Shown: in pieces, positions 52,651 through 63,856 of the stretch
Layout of the letters: each line of letters starts with the position of its first letter
How positions within the stretch are numbered: position 1 is the stretch's first letter
Source: Pyrus communis
Taxonomy: Eukaryota; Streptophyta; Magnoliopsida; Rosales; Rosaceae
Assembly (NCBI RefSeq): GCF_963583255.1
Contig: NC_084805.1
Span: 12,679,375 to 12,743,374, forward strand
Length of the DNA: 64,000 nt
Direction of reading: 5' to 3'
Notes under the pieces: generated by a model
The model's database searches: none
The model's input: the letters and a program-made list of their open reading frames with translations, nothing else
Told to the model about the DNA's origin: nothing
Translations under genes and position numbers: made by a program

Positions 52651-53384
52651 GCCAAACAATTCCAAAAGTAATTATATTACAACAAGCTCTCCAGCTCCGG
52701 TTGTTTAGAATGCGGACTGAATTTCTAAGGGTTGATGGGCATCGTCGTGGGCAAGACCAATTCCCTTTTGTTTACTATTTTGAACAAAATGACTGAAAGA
52801 TACTCATAGCTTAAGTAATCAGAGGTGTTTACTTATGTATTCGACATTCTAGTTTCAGTTTTCCCTTTTTGAATTATCACTTGTATAAAAGTGAAAAAAA
52901 AACACATTAGCTAATTGTTGGAGCGAAATTTTCTACACGGAAAAATGCCTCCACGGATTCGTTGACCTCGCCGAATCCCTCATAAGAGGTGTCCTCGAAC
53001 GGTCTTTCTCCGAAGCTTTGTTTAGGTGGGGGTTATCTGCAAGAGATACTTCGACACTCAAGTCAATGTTTTGATTGCTTATCTTGCTCTTTGACTCCTC
53101 TCCCTATTTATAGGACTATAACGCTTGGAGAACAAGTACCACGACATGTCCCTCACTCCCTCTTCCTTAGTGGTTCTCCATAGTGGAGGTAGTTATCTAT
53201 CTCCTTCTTCCTTTTTCCAAGCTCTTCATGCAACGTCTGACACGTTTCCCTTCCCATGCACAAGTGAGGAGCGAGTAAGGAGTTAACATGTTTCTTGTGG
53301 GCTTTCCTCTTTGCATAAAGGGCCTGTATATATGTATATATAGGCACGCACACGCACGCGCGCGCGCGCACACACACATATAGG
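52651..53384. other. Intergenic, with a (CA/CG)n microsatellite at 53344-53378
   Basis: Alternating purine-pyrimidine tract CACGCGCGCGCGCGCACACA; such tracts can adopt Z-DNA. Nothing else recognised. Confidence 0.5.
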
Positions 53385-54577
53385 GGACGGATCAATGTCA
53401 CCATATTTTTTACATAAAATTTTGACACAAGTTTTAAGCCATTAGATTATCCCACTGTCATTGGTTGAGATTTAACCTAATATGACAACTGATTTTATTT
53501 ATTTTTAAATAAAAACATACATTGGCAATAAAAATATGAAACCTTTTTTAATTATGACTCTGATTCTCTCTCCTAATCTCATTAACTTTCCATTTCTTTC
53601 CTTTTCTTTTGATTTCCTATGAGAATCCAACATTTTTGATCATTTGAGATTGGGTAATGGGAGACTCAATTTGTAGACTAAATTTAAAAAGCTAAATGAC
53701 ATGGAAGTTGATGATTGATTCATTGCTTAAGTGTTGATAAGCGTGCTCATTTCTCTTAGTGACAGATCATTTAGTTTACAAATTTAGTCTTCAAATTTAG
53801 TCTCCCTAGCATTACCTTTTGAGATTTGATTGCCTGACCAATTAGTCATTTTAGGTTGCCCCTTTGAAAATCTGTTCTTGTTTGTGTTTGTGTAGCTTCC
53901 TGTTTTGTTTGTTAATTTGCATCAGTATTGGTGCATTGATGCTTAATCATGTAATTAAAATGGCATCACTCAAATCTCATGTTTTGTTGTTTGTGGTTCC
54001 GGACTCATCTAGCAACCTTACTGGAACCCAAACATGCCACAACCATTTGAACCTAGTAACCTTACTGGAAAAGATCTTCCAGACTCATCTACTGCAAAAG
54101 AAATCCCATAGTTGTTCCGTTTCTTGGTGAGTAGAAAAGAATCGGGTCTGAATACAGAATGAACATCTGTATGTGTTCAAAACAGTCCAAGGGATATAAA
54201 GAATCAGGTATGAATAAAGAAAACAAAAGTTTGGTTGGTGCAGAAAGATTCGATCATCAAGATGGAAGAAATTTGAAAACAAAACAAAAACTTAGAAACC
54301 AAATAGCATGGCCATGGGAGATATCTATACATAGGATGAACAATGAAGTGGGAGAAGAAGCAGTCAAAGGAGAAAGTAAAAATTAATGAAAAATAGTTAA
54401 TGAGATAGGAAAGAGAATATAAAAATCTTTTTATTCTCAATTTATAATTATTTGAAAAAAGAAAATTAATTGAACTATTTAGATTACGTCTCAACCATTA
54501 AAAATGTATACATCTGATGGTCAAAGAGTCATGCCAAAACTTGGTTTTTTTTTTTTGTCGTGCCACGGATCCTCTCC
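53385..54577. mobile_element. TIR element related to the Mutator-like family
   Basis: Left end GGGGACGGATCAATGTCACC, right end on the other strand GGGAGAGGATCCGTGGCACG; both continue into diverged complementary sequence (CATTAGATTATCCCACTGTC against GTTGAGACGTAATC). The flanks ACACATATA and ATGTATATA are similar. Short open frames inside are not recognisable. The terminal GGGGAYRGATC resembles the end of the element at 14661. Confidence 0.45.
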
Positions 54578-54599
54578 CATGTATATATGTATGTATAGA

Positions 54600-54770
54600 T
54601 ATAGGGGTGGATCCGTGACACCATATTTTTAACACAAGATTTGATACAAATTTTAAACCATTAGGTTAGCCCAGTTGTAATTATTAAGACGTCATGAAAA
54701 TTAAACAAATATACATTAGAAATTAAAATTTGAATTTTTTTTAATTATGACTAATTCTCTCTCTTTAATT
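54600..54770 (+). repeat. Second copy of the same terminus (partial TIR element)
   Basis: ATATAGGGGTGGATCCGTGA, CACCATATTTTTAACACAAG and TTTTAAACCATTAGGTTAGC repeat the left end at 53380-53460 in direct orientation. No matching right end was found before 56100. Confidence 0.5.
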
Positions 54771-56104
54771 GTTAATTGTGTTTTTGACTCTAACATACTC
54801 TCCTTACTGTCCTTTTTTTTTTCCCCTCTTCTCTGTCGATCCTCATATGCTCTTTTCTATTTAGAAAATTCTCTCCAAATTGATGTTCATATATTCCACT
54901 AAATTACAGCAATCAAATGCTTGAAAAAAAACCATTAATTAGGACCAAAAACAGAAGGAATAGATAGTTGAGACAGCTCAGGAGCCTTCTAATTCCTTGA
55001 AATTAGAAGAGGCAGATCTTCCAATCTCTAGTTCTTAAGGGATCCAATGAAAATAATTTCTTGTGATATATAGGTTTAAAATTAAAGAAACTAGCTTCAC
55101 TCTTAATGGTGATCAAATCGAAGAGATAGAGACAATCTCTAAAACCTAAGGATACGCCTAATTTTAAACCCAAGGCCAGGAAGGTCGACATAATCAACTA
55201 AGAGTTTCGGTTCAGTTGCATAGGTTGAGTGTTTGTGAAGAATAGGATGAGATGGATCATGGGGTGGAGCGGGAAACTAATGGCCCTTAAGTGGTCTGGA
55301 GACAAAACAATGAACTCGGCCAAAATACCAAACCTGAATACATGTGGACTCTGGTAGGATGTGGGCTGAGGTGCATGTCAACTGGAACATGATATTGGTC
55401 ACGAATCTTGACCATCTCAAAGTGCGGTGGAGTCCCACCATATTTAAACCAATGTGTACATCTCAACATGAGAAATAGAATGTGAGGTTTGCTGACCGAA
55501 ATCAAGTCGAGAAGGTAAAAAGAGGAATTTGGAACCCTAAAATTAAGTGGAATTTTTGAAATATTTGACAGTCCCATAAGAGTTCGAAATAGAAAAATTA
55601 CATGTGAGCCAAAAAGCACACTGAAATATGAAAGCACAAGCTTGTTGGAGAACTGAGTGGAGGAAATAAGGGAAAGTGTGGGTAATCATGTGGAAATGAG
55701 AAGTGCAATTTATAAGAAGAGAAAATAGTGCATGTGAAGTTTGGACATAAACTTTCATCCCCGCGGAGGATGGATGATACTCCAATTGAGGGGACAAAGG
55801 CTATAGACAACCTGATGGATGGGATAAGACGTGTAAGAAAGTTGTTTTTTAGCACTTTACATGGCTGAGATGGTTTGTGACAATACGGTTTCTTTTACTA
55901 AATGAAGGTTATTTTCCGTGAACGTAAAAGTTTCACTGCCCTTGTTCCTGTTATGGGTCTATTCATTTCAATTGTTTGCCACGCAATTAAGAAGGTTCTT
56001 GTGTCATTTACAACAATATACTTCCAAAACATCAAGGGTGCAATGAGTCTGTCATTTACCATAAGAAAAAAACATCAAAAGGCATGTAATAACATGTAAA
56101 TTCC
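54771..56104. other. Gene-free stretch, nothing recognised
   Basis: Several overlapping open frames on the minus strand between 55003 and 55855 lack any recognisable similarity or splice pattern. Possibly transposon-derived. Confidence 0.35.
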
Positions 56105-56385
56105 GCAGCAAGATTCGAGTACCACAGCAGTTTTTCCGTGGCCTTAGTTGTCAAGGACACAAAAGATGGTGTAGTATTACTTATCCTCATAGACAACTCT
56201 TGAAGGTCTAGGACATTCTGTCGCACCTACTTGTATGTAACATTATTGGGAAGCTTATTGTACGATCTTGAAGTGAAAATTGAGGGAAATTCCCTGAGTT
56301 TGTAGTCTTTCACAAACAACACTGCAAGCCGGGTGATTGCTGATCATCTCTGCGTATGGCTGCGCTCCATCCTTTGCAAGTAAAC
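56105..56385 (+). pseudogene. Fragment of a SINA-like E3 ligase gene
   Basis: AAGATTCGAGTACCACAGCA matches the intact gene at 58098 (ACGATTCGAGTACCACTGCA). Further on, TACGATCTTGAAGTGAAAAT and TCTTTCACAAACAACACT correspond to its YDLAVK...AFTKST block, and ATCTCTGCGTATGGCTGCG to the CIWPED end. Stops and indels throughout. Only the C-terminal third of the ancestral gene is represented. Confidence 0.6.
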
Positions 56386-56639
56386 GTGTAGCTTAGCAAT
56401 AATTCCTTTTTTTGGTCTGGACATTAACTTGTACAATCCGCTGTTTTAACATTCATGGAAAAAGATTGTTTGGTATTATTAGGTATCTGAATTATCAGTT
56501 GCTCGTTCCCTGTGTCTTTGTTTCTATTGGATTCTATTATCACATTCTGTTTTGCAATATTTGAGAATCACAGTCAATACCTCGGCATAGGTCCGGGATA
56601 ATCCTTTGTTCCAGTCTGGGGCTATTCCATATGAATAGG

Positions 56640-56800
56640 GTTTGAACGGCGTGATTTTCGGCGCCACCGATGTTAACCGTTTCTTTGAGGCCACCTTTTC
56701 CCATGGAGATTATGAACTGAAAATTACACCTTCAGCCACAGATTTCTCCTTGGAATCAGAGTTTGAATGTGACACCAACTCTGCAACTCTCATTGTTTCT
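56640..56800 (+). pseudogene. C-terminal fragment of a GH10 xylanase gene
   Basis: The frame at 56642 reads TDVNRFFEATFSHGDYELKI, matching the C-terminal TDANGFFESSLSHGDYKVKI of the second xylanase gene; ECDTNSATL parallels NVAPTT. Nothing of the catalytic exons remains nearby. It lies between two SINA-like sequences and shows that a third xylanase copy once stood here. Confidence 0.75.
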
Positions 56801-57089
56801 TTTTCCGATTTTCATGGAGCATTTAATTTTAGAATTACTTGTAATTTCGAGATAATCATTATCTGTTTAGGAAAGTAAGTAGTTATTATGATAAATCGTT
56901 ATCATTAAATAAATCGAATCGAAGGAAAATATTTATTATGATAAATCAGTATTCATTACATAAATTGAATCGTATCGTATCCCGTCCTTTTATGAAAAGT
57001 TGTTTCGTTATTTGTTTTGAATTCTTGCTCCCAAAGAAATGCAAAACGAACCTGTATTAGGATTGATATTCTTCCAACTGAGGCGTACG

Positions 57090-57102
57090 CGTGGCCTATA
57101 TA
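57090..57102 (+). promoter_or_regulatory. TATA box of the SINA-like gene
   Basis: GGCCTATATATAAGGGC about 45 bp before the ATG at 57142. Such a short leader is possible, but an upstream start site cannot be excluded. Confidence 0.5.
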
Positions 57103-57141
57103 TAAGGGCTTACAAAGCATTGATTTATTCATTGTATATAA

Positions 57142-58470
57142 ATGGCAAGATCATCGACGTTGAGCAATGGAGATTCAGATTTAGAGAAAGAAGTACTGAT
57201 GCGGCCCCGGCGCCATTTAACACCTGGTTTCCTTCCAAGTGAAGAGTCAGATGAAGAAGTCAGCATCAACCGAAGGACCAAGAGAGCTCGTCTGAGTCGT
57301 CCGAATCCTTTCGCTCCTCATACAAGGGTTAGGGCACCCAGAGCCAAAAGGGTTCGAGGAGATGTGGAAAGAGAAGAAGAGGAAAGTGATCACGACTTCA
57401 TTCCTGTTACAATGGTTAGGGCATCCAGAGCCAGAAGAGGTCGGGGATACGCGGGAAGAGAAGAAGATGAAAGTGATAGTGACGGAGGTGAAGTAAATTG
57501 CTATCGCGACGGAGGTGAAGTAGATTGCTATCACGACGGAGGTGAAGTAGATCGCTATCGTGACAGGAGTGATGAAGAAGGAGATCGCTATCGTGACAGG
57601 AGTGAAGAAGAAGATCGCTATCGTGACGGAAGTGAAGAAGAAGAAAGAGAAGAAGATAAAATCGAAGTTGAAGACGAAGAGGAAAATAATGAAAGGTCTG
57701 ATAAAACTATCCTAACCCTAACTGACCCAGATCTGTTTGAATGCCCAATTTGCTATGAACCTTTGACCATCCCTGTCTTCCAATGTAATCAAAATGGGCA
57801 TATAGCTTGCTCCTCTTGCATCGGCAAAATTAATAACAAATGTCCCTCCTGCTCCGGGTCCATTTGCTCTAATCGTTGCCGTGCAATTGAGAAGATCCTT
57901 AAATCAGTTTCAACAATATCATGCCGAAATGCCAAGCATGGATGCAAAGAGTCGGTCACTTATGACAAAAGAAGTGAACATCAAAAGACGTGTGTGTACT
58001 CGCCTTGTTCATGTCCCCATCTAGGCTGTGACTTTGTCGCTTCATCCAAGCAGATATGTCAACACTTCAGGCGTAAACATTTTGGTTCGGCAAAACGATT
58101 CGAGTACCACTGCAGTTTTCCAGTTACCTTATCAGCTACTGACAAATTTGTGGTTTTCCAAGAAAAGAATGAAGGTGCATTATTTGTTCTCAAGAACCAT
58201 TGTGTTAAAGATCTAGGAAATGCCGTGACGCTTAGCTGTATTCAACCCAGCTCCACAGGAGGTTTCTTCTATGACCTTGCTGTAAAAACCAAGGGAAATC
58301 GCCTAAGATTACAGGCTTTCACAAAGAGCACTCCAAGAATTATAATTGATGACAGCCCTCCTAAAACAGGTTTCCACTTAATCCCAGCTGATTATATCAG
58401 TTCTTGCGGCCAGCTCAAGATGGATCTCTGCATATGGCCTGAGGATGACCACCCTATATCCATCCTTTGA
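57142..58470 (+). CDS. SINA-like RING-type E3 ubiquitin-protein ligase
   Basis: Single open frame, 442 residues. Residues 1-190 are charged, with a nuclear-signal-like RRTKRARLSR and short tandem repeats (GGEVDCYRD, DRYRDRSEEE). The RING finger starts at Cys201 (CPICYEPL...CNQNGHIACSSC...CPSCSG), followed by the SIAH-type zinc finger (CRNAKHGCKES...CPHLGCDF...HFRRKH) and the substrate-binding domain, ending CIWPEDDHPISIL. In this family the RING recruits an E2 and the C-terminal part binds targets for proteasomal degradation. All RING Cys/His look intact. The coding region has no intron here; many relatives have one, so an additional 5' exon is possible. A decayed relative lies just upstream. 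Confidence 0.9.
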   Translation: MARSSTLSNGDSDLEKEVLMRPRRHLTPGFLPSEESDEEVSINRRTKRARLSRPNPFAPHTRVRAPRAKRVRGDVEREEEESDHDFIPVTMVRASRARRGRGYAGREEDESDSDGGEVNCYRDGGEVDCYHDGGEVDRYRDRSDEEGDRYRDRSEEEDRYRDGSEEEEREEDKIEVEDEEENNERSDKTILTLTDPDLFECPICYEPLTIPVFQCNQNGHIACSSCIGKINNKCPSCSGSICSNRCRAIEKILKSVSTISCRNAKHGCKESVTYDKRSEHQKTCVYSPCSCPHLGCDFVASSKQICQHFRRKHFGSAKRFEYHCSFPVTLSATDKFVVFQEKNEGALFVLKNHCVKDLGNAVTLSCIQPSSTGGFFYDLAVKTKGNRLRLQAFTKSTPRIIIDDSPPKTGFHLIPADYISSCGQLKMDLCIWPEDDHPISIL

Positions 58471-59139
58471 AAGCATCGGTGTGCTGTTTCTTAATGTTTT
58501 ACGATCCACTTTTTAATTAACGTTGGAAAAGACTGTTTGATACTCGGTATCAATTTGATTAGTGTCTAATGCAAGGCTTAGCCTTGTTAGTTTTTCATGT
58601 ACTTCTCCCCCGATTAGTCGATTATAATGTTATTTTTACATTTTGAGCAAAACATATATTTGTATTTGTACTTCCTTCTGTGTGGTAACATAAACGGTGA
58701 ATTTGATGAATAAACATAAGATCGTTTCAGAGTATAGACGATACTTTCATGTTTGAAATTTCGATCTCTAAGAAGCCCTTCCTTTTGCTCTTCATATGCT
58801 CACAGTTCACTTACTCAGAATGGATATGCTACGTATGAATATTATTCTCATTTTCCTTGGTATATCCCATGTTTGGTAACGCACAAAGAGAATTTTCCTC
58901 ATGCTAATTCTTGTATTCTCCACCATCATATAAAATTTCATAAGATAGTATAAAAAGCATAACGGGTATTGTAGAATGCTCATATTTATGTAACATCTTC
59001 TCTCTATCTGTTGTTTCATATGCAACGAAAAGCTTTAAGCACCAATTACCCTAAGAAGGAGTTAGGCTGAGAACAAAAAATCGAAAATTACTTATATGTC
59101 AATAGAAATCCCCAAAAACTAAGATTGGTTGGATGTTGG
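58471..59139. other. 3' flank of the SINA-like gene, nothing else recognised
   Basis: AT-rich; likely 3' UTR for the first 150-250 bp (ATGAATAAACATAAG near 58706 could be a poly(A) signal). Confidence 0.35.
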
Positions 59140-59240
59140 CCAAGATAAGAGTTTAAAATCTCACACTCGGGCTAAAGTTCACCCCTTCTTCCTTAGTGCA
59201 AATAATATCAATTTGTTCAAAAAAAAAAATCAAAATAGAA
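59140..59240 (+). repeat. Short dispersed repeat with A-tail
   Basis: AGTTTAAAATCTCACACTCG, TTAGTGCAAATAATATCAAT and TTGTTCAAAAAAAAAAATCA. Related to 33480-33590. The A-tail suggests a poly(A)-type SINE end. Confidence 0.45.
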
Positions 59241-59815
59241 AAACCAGCATAGGACTAAGCAAGAATTAGTAAACGCAATGATAATTTAAATTACCAATTT
59301 TTTTTTTCTATGATTTGAGAATGCGACTAATAGTAACGTTTCTATGATTTGACAATACTCGAATAGGCTTCTTGCGATACAAGAAAAAGAAAAAACAAGA
59401 GAAATCTGGAGAATGATCAGAGAGAACCTTTGTAGCTTTGTGAACACTTAGAGAAAAGTGGAGGACCCTTGCTGTTGCTTGTGCTTTCGCTCTTGCTTAT
59501 GTGCTTAGGCTGGGACGACTTTCTCATTATTCTTGGCAGAGACACCAATTGACCTTATAGAAGATTACCAGATCAAAATATAAAGCTTTGTTTTCTTTTG
59601 ATCGACTAGACACTTGTTTTCGTTTACTTTAGAGTTGACTGTAAAATAGAAAGCTTCATACAATTTTCTTGGTCGACCACACACTTGTCCTGTTGTTTTA
59701 GTTTTTACCACAATTTCGTTTTGGTAAATTTGTCAACAGGCGATCATTCTTTACTGATAACATATATCCAAGTTATCCTCAATCCCTATACTACAAATTC
59801 ACACGACACCTAGTT
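59241..59815. other. Intergenic, nothing recognised
   Basis: No supported feature. Confidence 0.35.
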
Positions 59816-59817
59816 CC

Positions 59818-60500
59818 CACATCGGCAAGTTAGTGAAATAGAGAAAAGCTTATAAGGTCTTACATTATAATTTGTAATTCCTGAGCCTAGCTAATAGTGT
59901 GGGCTTGTAATTAAGCAGGGTATTAAGTGATATGTTGTACGAGAAGGTTGAGAGCGGCTCTAGGTCCAACAGATCACAGTCTGGCTCTAAGTTTTACAGA
60001 GCACGCCCTATCTTTTACGGGTAGGTAGCAAATAACAAATTATTTGAGATGTAATGATAGTATACCACCCATGGTCAGTTAGTGCTTGACTCGTCCCCTC
60101 GGCACACCCTACTCGCTACATCAGGACCCAAGCCATGGGGGTACGGGTCTTAGCGATTGACTCATCCCCTCGTCTCACAATCCACTTATTGGTTTTTATT
60201 ATTAACACAACACTAAGAGTCCCACATCAGAAAATCGTTTTGTTTTTGTTTTTGTTTTGTTTTTTGTTTTTTTTTTTTTTGAGTACATCGATATTCTTAC
60301 ACTAAGAGGAGGGAGAGTTCGGCTAAGCCATACAATAGGTAGCCTAATTTGGTATCGAATTCGTCGTCCACGAGATTCGAATATAGGACCTCTCACTTCC
60401 AGGTGAAGAGGAATATCACCTAAAAATGAAATATAGAAAAAGCTTATAAGGTCTTACATTAGGGTTTGTAATTGTACAGCCTATTGATTCGAGCTTGTAA
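59818..60500. repeat. Pair of direct repeats around a SINE-like insertion
   Basis: GAAATAGAGAAAAGCTTATA...GTCTTACATTATAATTTGTA (about 59856-59898) recurs as GAAATATAGAAAAAGCTTAT... at 60428-60475. TTCCCACATCGG and GTCCCACATCAG precede each copy. Resembles two ends of a small LTR/TRIM-type element, but no clean TG...CA ends were found. Confidence 0.4.
60235..60420 (-). repeat. tRNA-derived SINE-like element with poly(A) (minus strand)
   Basis: A T-rich run of TTTTTG units (60238-60279) marks a poly(A) tail on the minus strand; to its right GAGATTCGAATATAGGACCT is the complement of a box B-like GTTCGAA/ATTCGAATCTC with the tRNA-like head ending near 60420. Not a functional tRNA. Confidence 0.45.
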
Positions 60501-61163
60501 GGCATGAAGGTCCTAAGGCCATCTCCAACCAAACCGATGGCTCTAGGCCAAAATATAGCCTGTTTTGACACAAAATCCATCTCCAATGAAGGGTTGGGAC
60601 AAAAAAGATTTGGTACCCACGAGGCCAAAATATAGCCAAGTGGGTTGAGGACTAGGCAAACATAGCCAACCAACCAGCCCTGAATGAAAGAGAATGAAAG
60701 AATTTTATAGATGTAGCGGAAACTAATTTTAATGTCAGTCAAATTAAGTATTGATGTAGCGGAAAATAATTTGAGAGAGAATGAAAGAATTTTATTCGAG
60801 AATTTCTAGTAGTGTTTTACAATGTGAGGCATAGCTAGCTTTTAGACTTGTGGTGTGGCTATCTTGGAAAATTACAAAAAATACCCCTAATTCAATAGGA
60901 AGAATCAAATGCCTAATTAATTGAGAAATGAATGACTTATTCATTTGAGGGATTAATGACCTAACGGTTACAACAGTTACACCAATTACTAGACAGACAT
61001 CAATATCCCGCAACAATTATAATTTTTTTTGGGTTTTTCAGTCAAATTAATTATTAAGACAACGTATATCATTGAAAGCTTGATACGGGATATATACATA
61101 TCGTCTCATATCTTTAATTGCTTGATGGGATATGGTTATAAATATCGGTGTCATGTTTTTGTG

Positions 61164-61197
<34 letters not shown>

Positions 61198-61240
61198 TCC
61201 CGCTAAAATCTAGCCATATTTAGCCATATTCTACGTATAA
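60501..61240. other. Intergenic upstream of the second xylanase gene, with a T30 run
   Basis: 60510-60560 (GGCCATCTCCAACCAAACCG) resembles the end of common plant MITEs. A poly-T run lies at 61164-61192. Nothing else supported. Confidence 0.35.
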
Positions 61241-61260
61241 ATATCAGCGTTCATCTCTGT

Positions 61261-61269
61261 ATAAATACA
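61261..61269 (+). promoter_or_regulatory. TATA box of the second xylanase gene
   Basis: TGTATAAATACAAAGC, about 85 bp upstream of the ATG; a second TATAAATAT occurs at 61236. Confidence 0.55.
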
Positions 61270-61346
61270 AAGCATAATATGCTCTCTTACCATATGGTTC
61301 TTCGCTCTCACTCTAAGGTTTGTAATTAGCAAGCAAACAACATACA

Positions 61347-63856
61347 ATGAAGATTTTGGGAGGAATCAATTTGCTTCTGTTGTTATGCGCTTCCATTTTT
61401 GCAGGTTTGTTTATCATGTACCATCTTTTGTAAGCAATGTTCACCATGAGAGCCGTCACGTTATAAACTTATAGCCGACCCTTATTGCCAATGAATCATA
61501 GTAACTGTTGGCTTATTTCGCAGTTCTCGAACGAACAATTAATCACTATTAACTTTTGTAGCTAGTTCTTGACAATTCATTACTCAATCAAATGTTGTGC
61601 AGGGTATGAAGTGAACGCATTATCTTATGATTACACAGCTAGTATTGAGGCAAGTTGCTTTCACTGGAATTTCTTGCTTTGTTAGTTGAATTAGAATGTA
61701 ACAAATTTAAGTTCTTGAATTTTTATCTTTTGCCCTTTGTACAGTGTTTGGAAAAGCCTCATAAACCAAAATACAGTGGAGGCATCATCGTAAACCCGGA
61801 ACTAAAACATGGCTTGAAAGGATGGTCTGCTTCTGGCAATGCAAAACTACAACACAGAGAATCACAAGGCAACGAGTTCGTTGTGGCACATAGCAGAAAT
61901 GAACCGCATGACAGTATTTCTCAAAAAATTTATTTGCAAAGGAACAAGCTCTATTCATTCTCTGGTACAGAATTAGTTACGGGCAACTATATATACTGCA
62001 ACAAAGTCATCATGCACTCCTTCCAAAAATTAATATTTTTTTTATATTTGTTTTGTGCAAGTGTAGCTTGGATACAAGTGAGTAACGGTAGTGTACCAGT
62101 AACAGCAGTTTTCAAGACAAATAGTGGATTCGTGTATGCTGGTTCGATTGTTGCCGAATCAAATTGTTGGTCCATGCTCAAAGGTGGTCTAACTGTCAAT
62201 TCATCAGGCCCAGCTGAGCTTTATTTTGAGGTAATACTCAATACTTGCAGGCAAGAGTGTACAAGTAGTCTTCTAGTTATAATTGCGGTGCGTTCTTGTG
62301 TCATAGCATCTGTTGACATTTGCATTTATGTACTCCGCAGAGCGACATAGCATCTGTTGACATTTGGGTTGATAGCATCTCATTGCAACCATTCACCGAA
62401 AAGCAATGGAAGTCTCATCAAGATCAAAGCATTACCAAAGTGAGTTTGATCATGTCTATTTATCTAGAGTAGGTTTGTTGATGATTGAATTGTACTTCGA
62501 TTTAAAGACTAATTAACTATGATATCTCAGATTCGTAAGAGAAATGTGAGAATTCAAGCACTTGATGCACAAGGTAATCCACTAGAAAACGCAACAATCT
62601 CCATACAACAAAAGTCTTCAAGTTTCCCTTTTGGGTGTGCTATCAACAAGAACATCCTCACCAACATTGCCTATCAAAATTGGTTCACATCAAGGTTCAG
62701 AGTCACAACATTTGAAGATGAAATGAAATGGTACAGCACTGAACCTTCTTGGGGTCATGAATATTACTCCGTGGCTGATGCCATGCTTCAGTTTGCGAGA
62801 AAACACAATGTTGCAGTCCGTGGCCACAATGTGTTCTGGGAAGATCCCCAGTACACCCCCGGTTGGGTCAAATCACTCACTAAGCAGCAACTTTTTGCGG
62901 CCACTGCCAAGAGGCTTCACTCTGTTATCAATAGATACAGAGGGCAAGTTATAGCATGGGATGTGGTGAATGAAAATTTACATTTTAATTTCTTTGAACA
63001 TATCTTGGGTTCAAAAGCTTCCGCCCTTTTTTATAACATGGCTATTAGAACTGATGGAGCAACCACCATGTTCATGAATGAATTTAACACCGTTGAGGAC
63101 AGTAGAGATGGTTTATCTACACCCGCTAAGTACCTTCAAAAGCTGAGAGAGATACAAACTTTTCCGGGTAACAGAAATGCACAGTTAGGGATTGGGCTTG
63201 AGTCTCATTTTAGTATGGCTCCTAACCTTCCTTACATAAGAGCTTCGATCGATACTCTTGCTGCTGCAAGATTGCCCATTTGGATTACAGAATTAGATGT
63301 GAAAAGCAGTCCCAATCAGGTAAAATTTGATCAATTTAAGGTGTTAGACTTTACAAATTGAACTAATAATGTCGTTTGATCTTTCTAAACCCAAGCTGTT
63401 TCAATTTATATATAGCTAGAGTTTATGGTTATATGGGGAAAAATTTATGATGTGCTTCAGTATGACTAGCGTTTCTGTTTATATTGGCAGGCTTTGTACT
63501 TGGAACAAATTTTGAGAGAGCTATATGCTCACCCTCAGATTCAAGGAATTATTATTTGGTCTGCTTGGAAACCTCAGGGATGCTACAGAATGTGTTTGAC
63601 CGATAACAATTTCCGCAACTTGGCCACTGGTAATGTTGTTGACAAGCTGTTACATGAATGGGGTTTGAGGGCTGGCTTAACTTCTTCTGGCATGACAGAC
63701 GCTAATGGTTTCTTTGAGTCCTCTCTCTCCCATGGTGATTACAAAGTGAAAATCACTCGGCCATCAGCGGTGACAAATTCGTCCTTGGTTCAAACACTGA
63801 ATGTGGCACCAACCACTGTGTCCCACCAACCTTTGGAGATCCAACTTTCTGTTTGA
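61347..63856 (+). CDS. GH10 endo-1,4-beta-xylanase with CBM22-like module (intact, seven exons)
   Basis: Exons 61347-61404, 61603-61649, 61745-61964, 62067-62230, 62341-62439, 62531-63319, 63491-63856; 580 residues. A signal peptide (MKILGGINLLLLLCASIFA) suggests secretion to the cell wall. Residues about 40-190 form the xylan-binding module; the GH10 barrel follows. The acid/base Glu344 lies in WDVVNENLHF and the nucleophile Glu450 in WITELDV; RGHNVFWEDP and WSAWKPQGCYRMCLTDNNF are further family motifs. All introns have GT-AG ends except intron 2, which begins GC (GAG|GCAAGT). Length and domain order are typical for plant wall xylanases. Activity on xylan is family knowledge. Paralogue at 10500-13272. 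Confidence 0.93.

Noticed and set aside
55003..55855. Overlapping minus-strand frames of 60-116 codons
   Set aside because: No similarity, no splice structure, no repeat pattern; left as unassigned.
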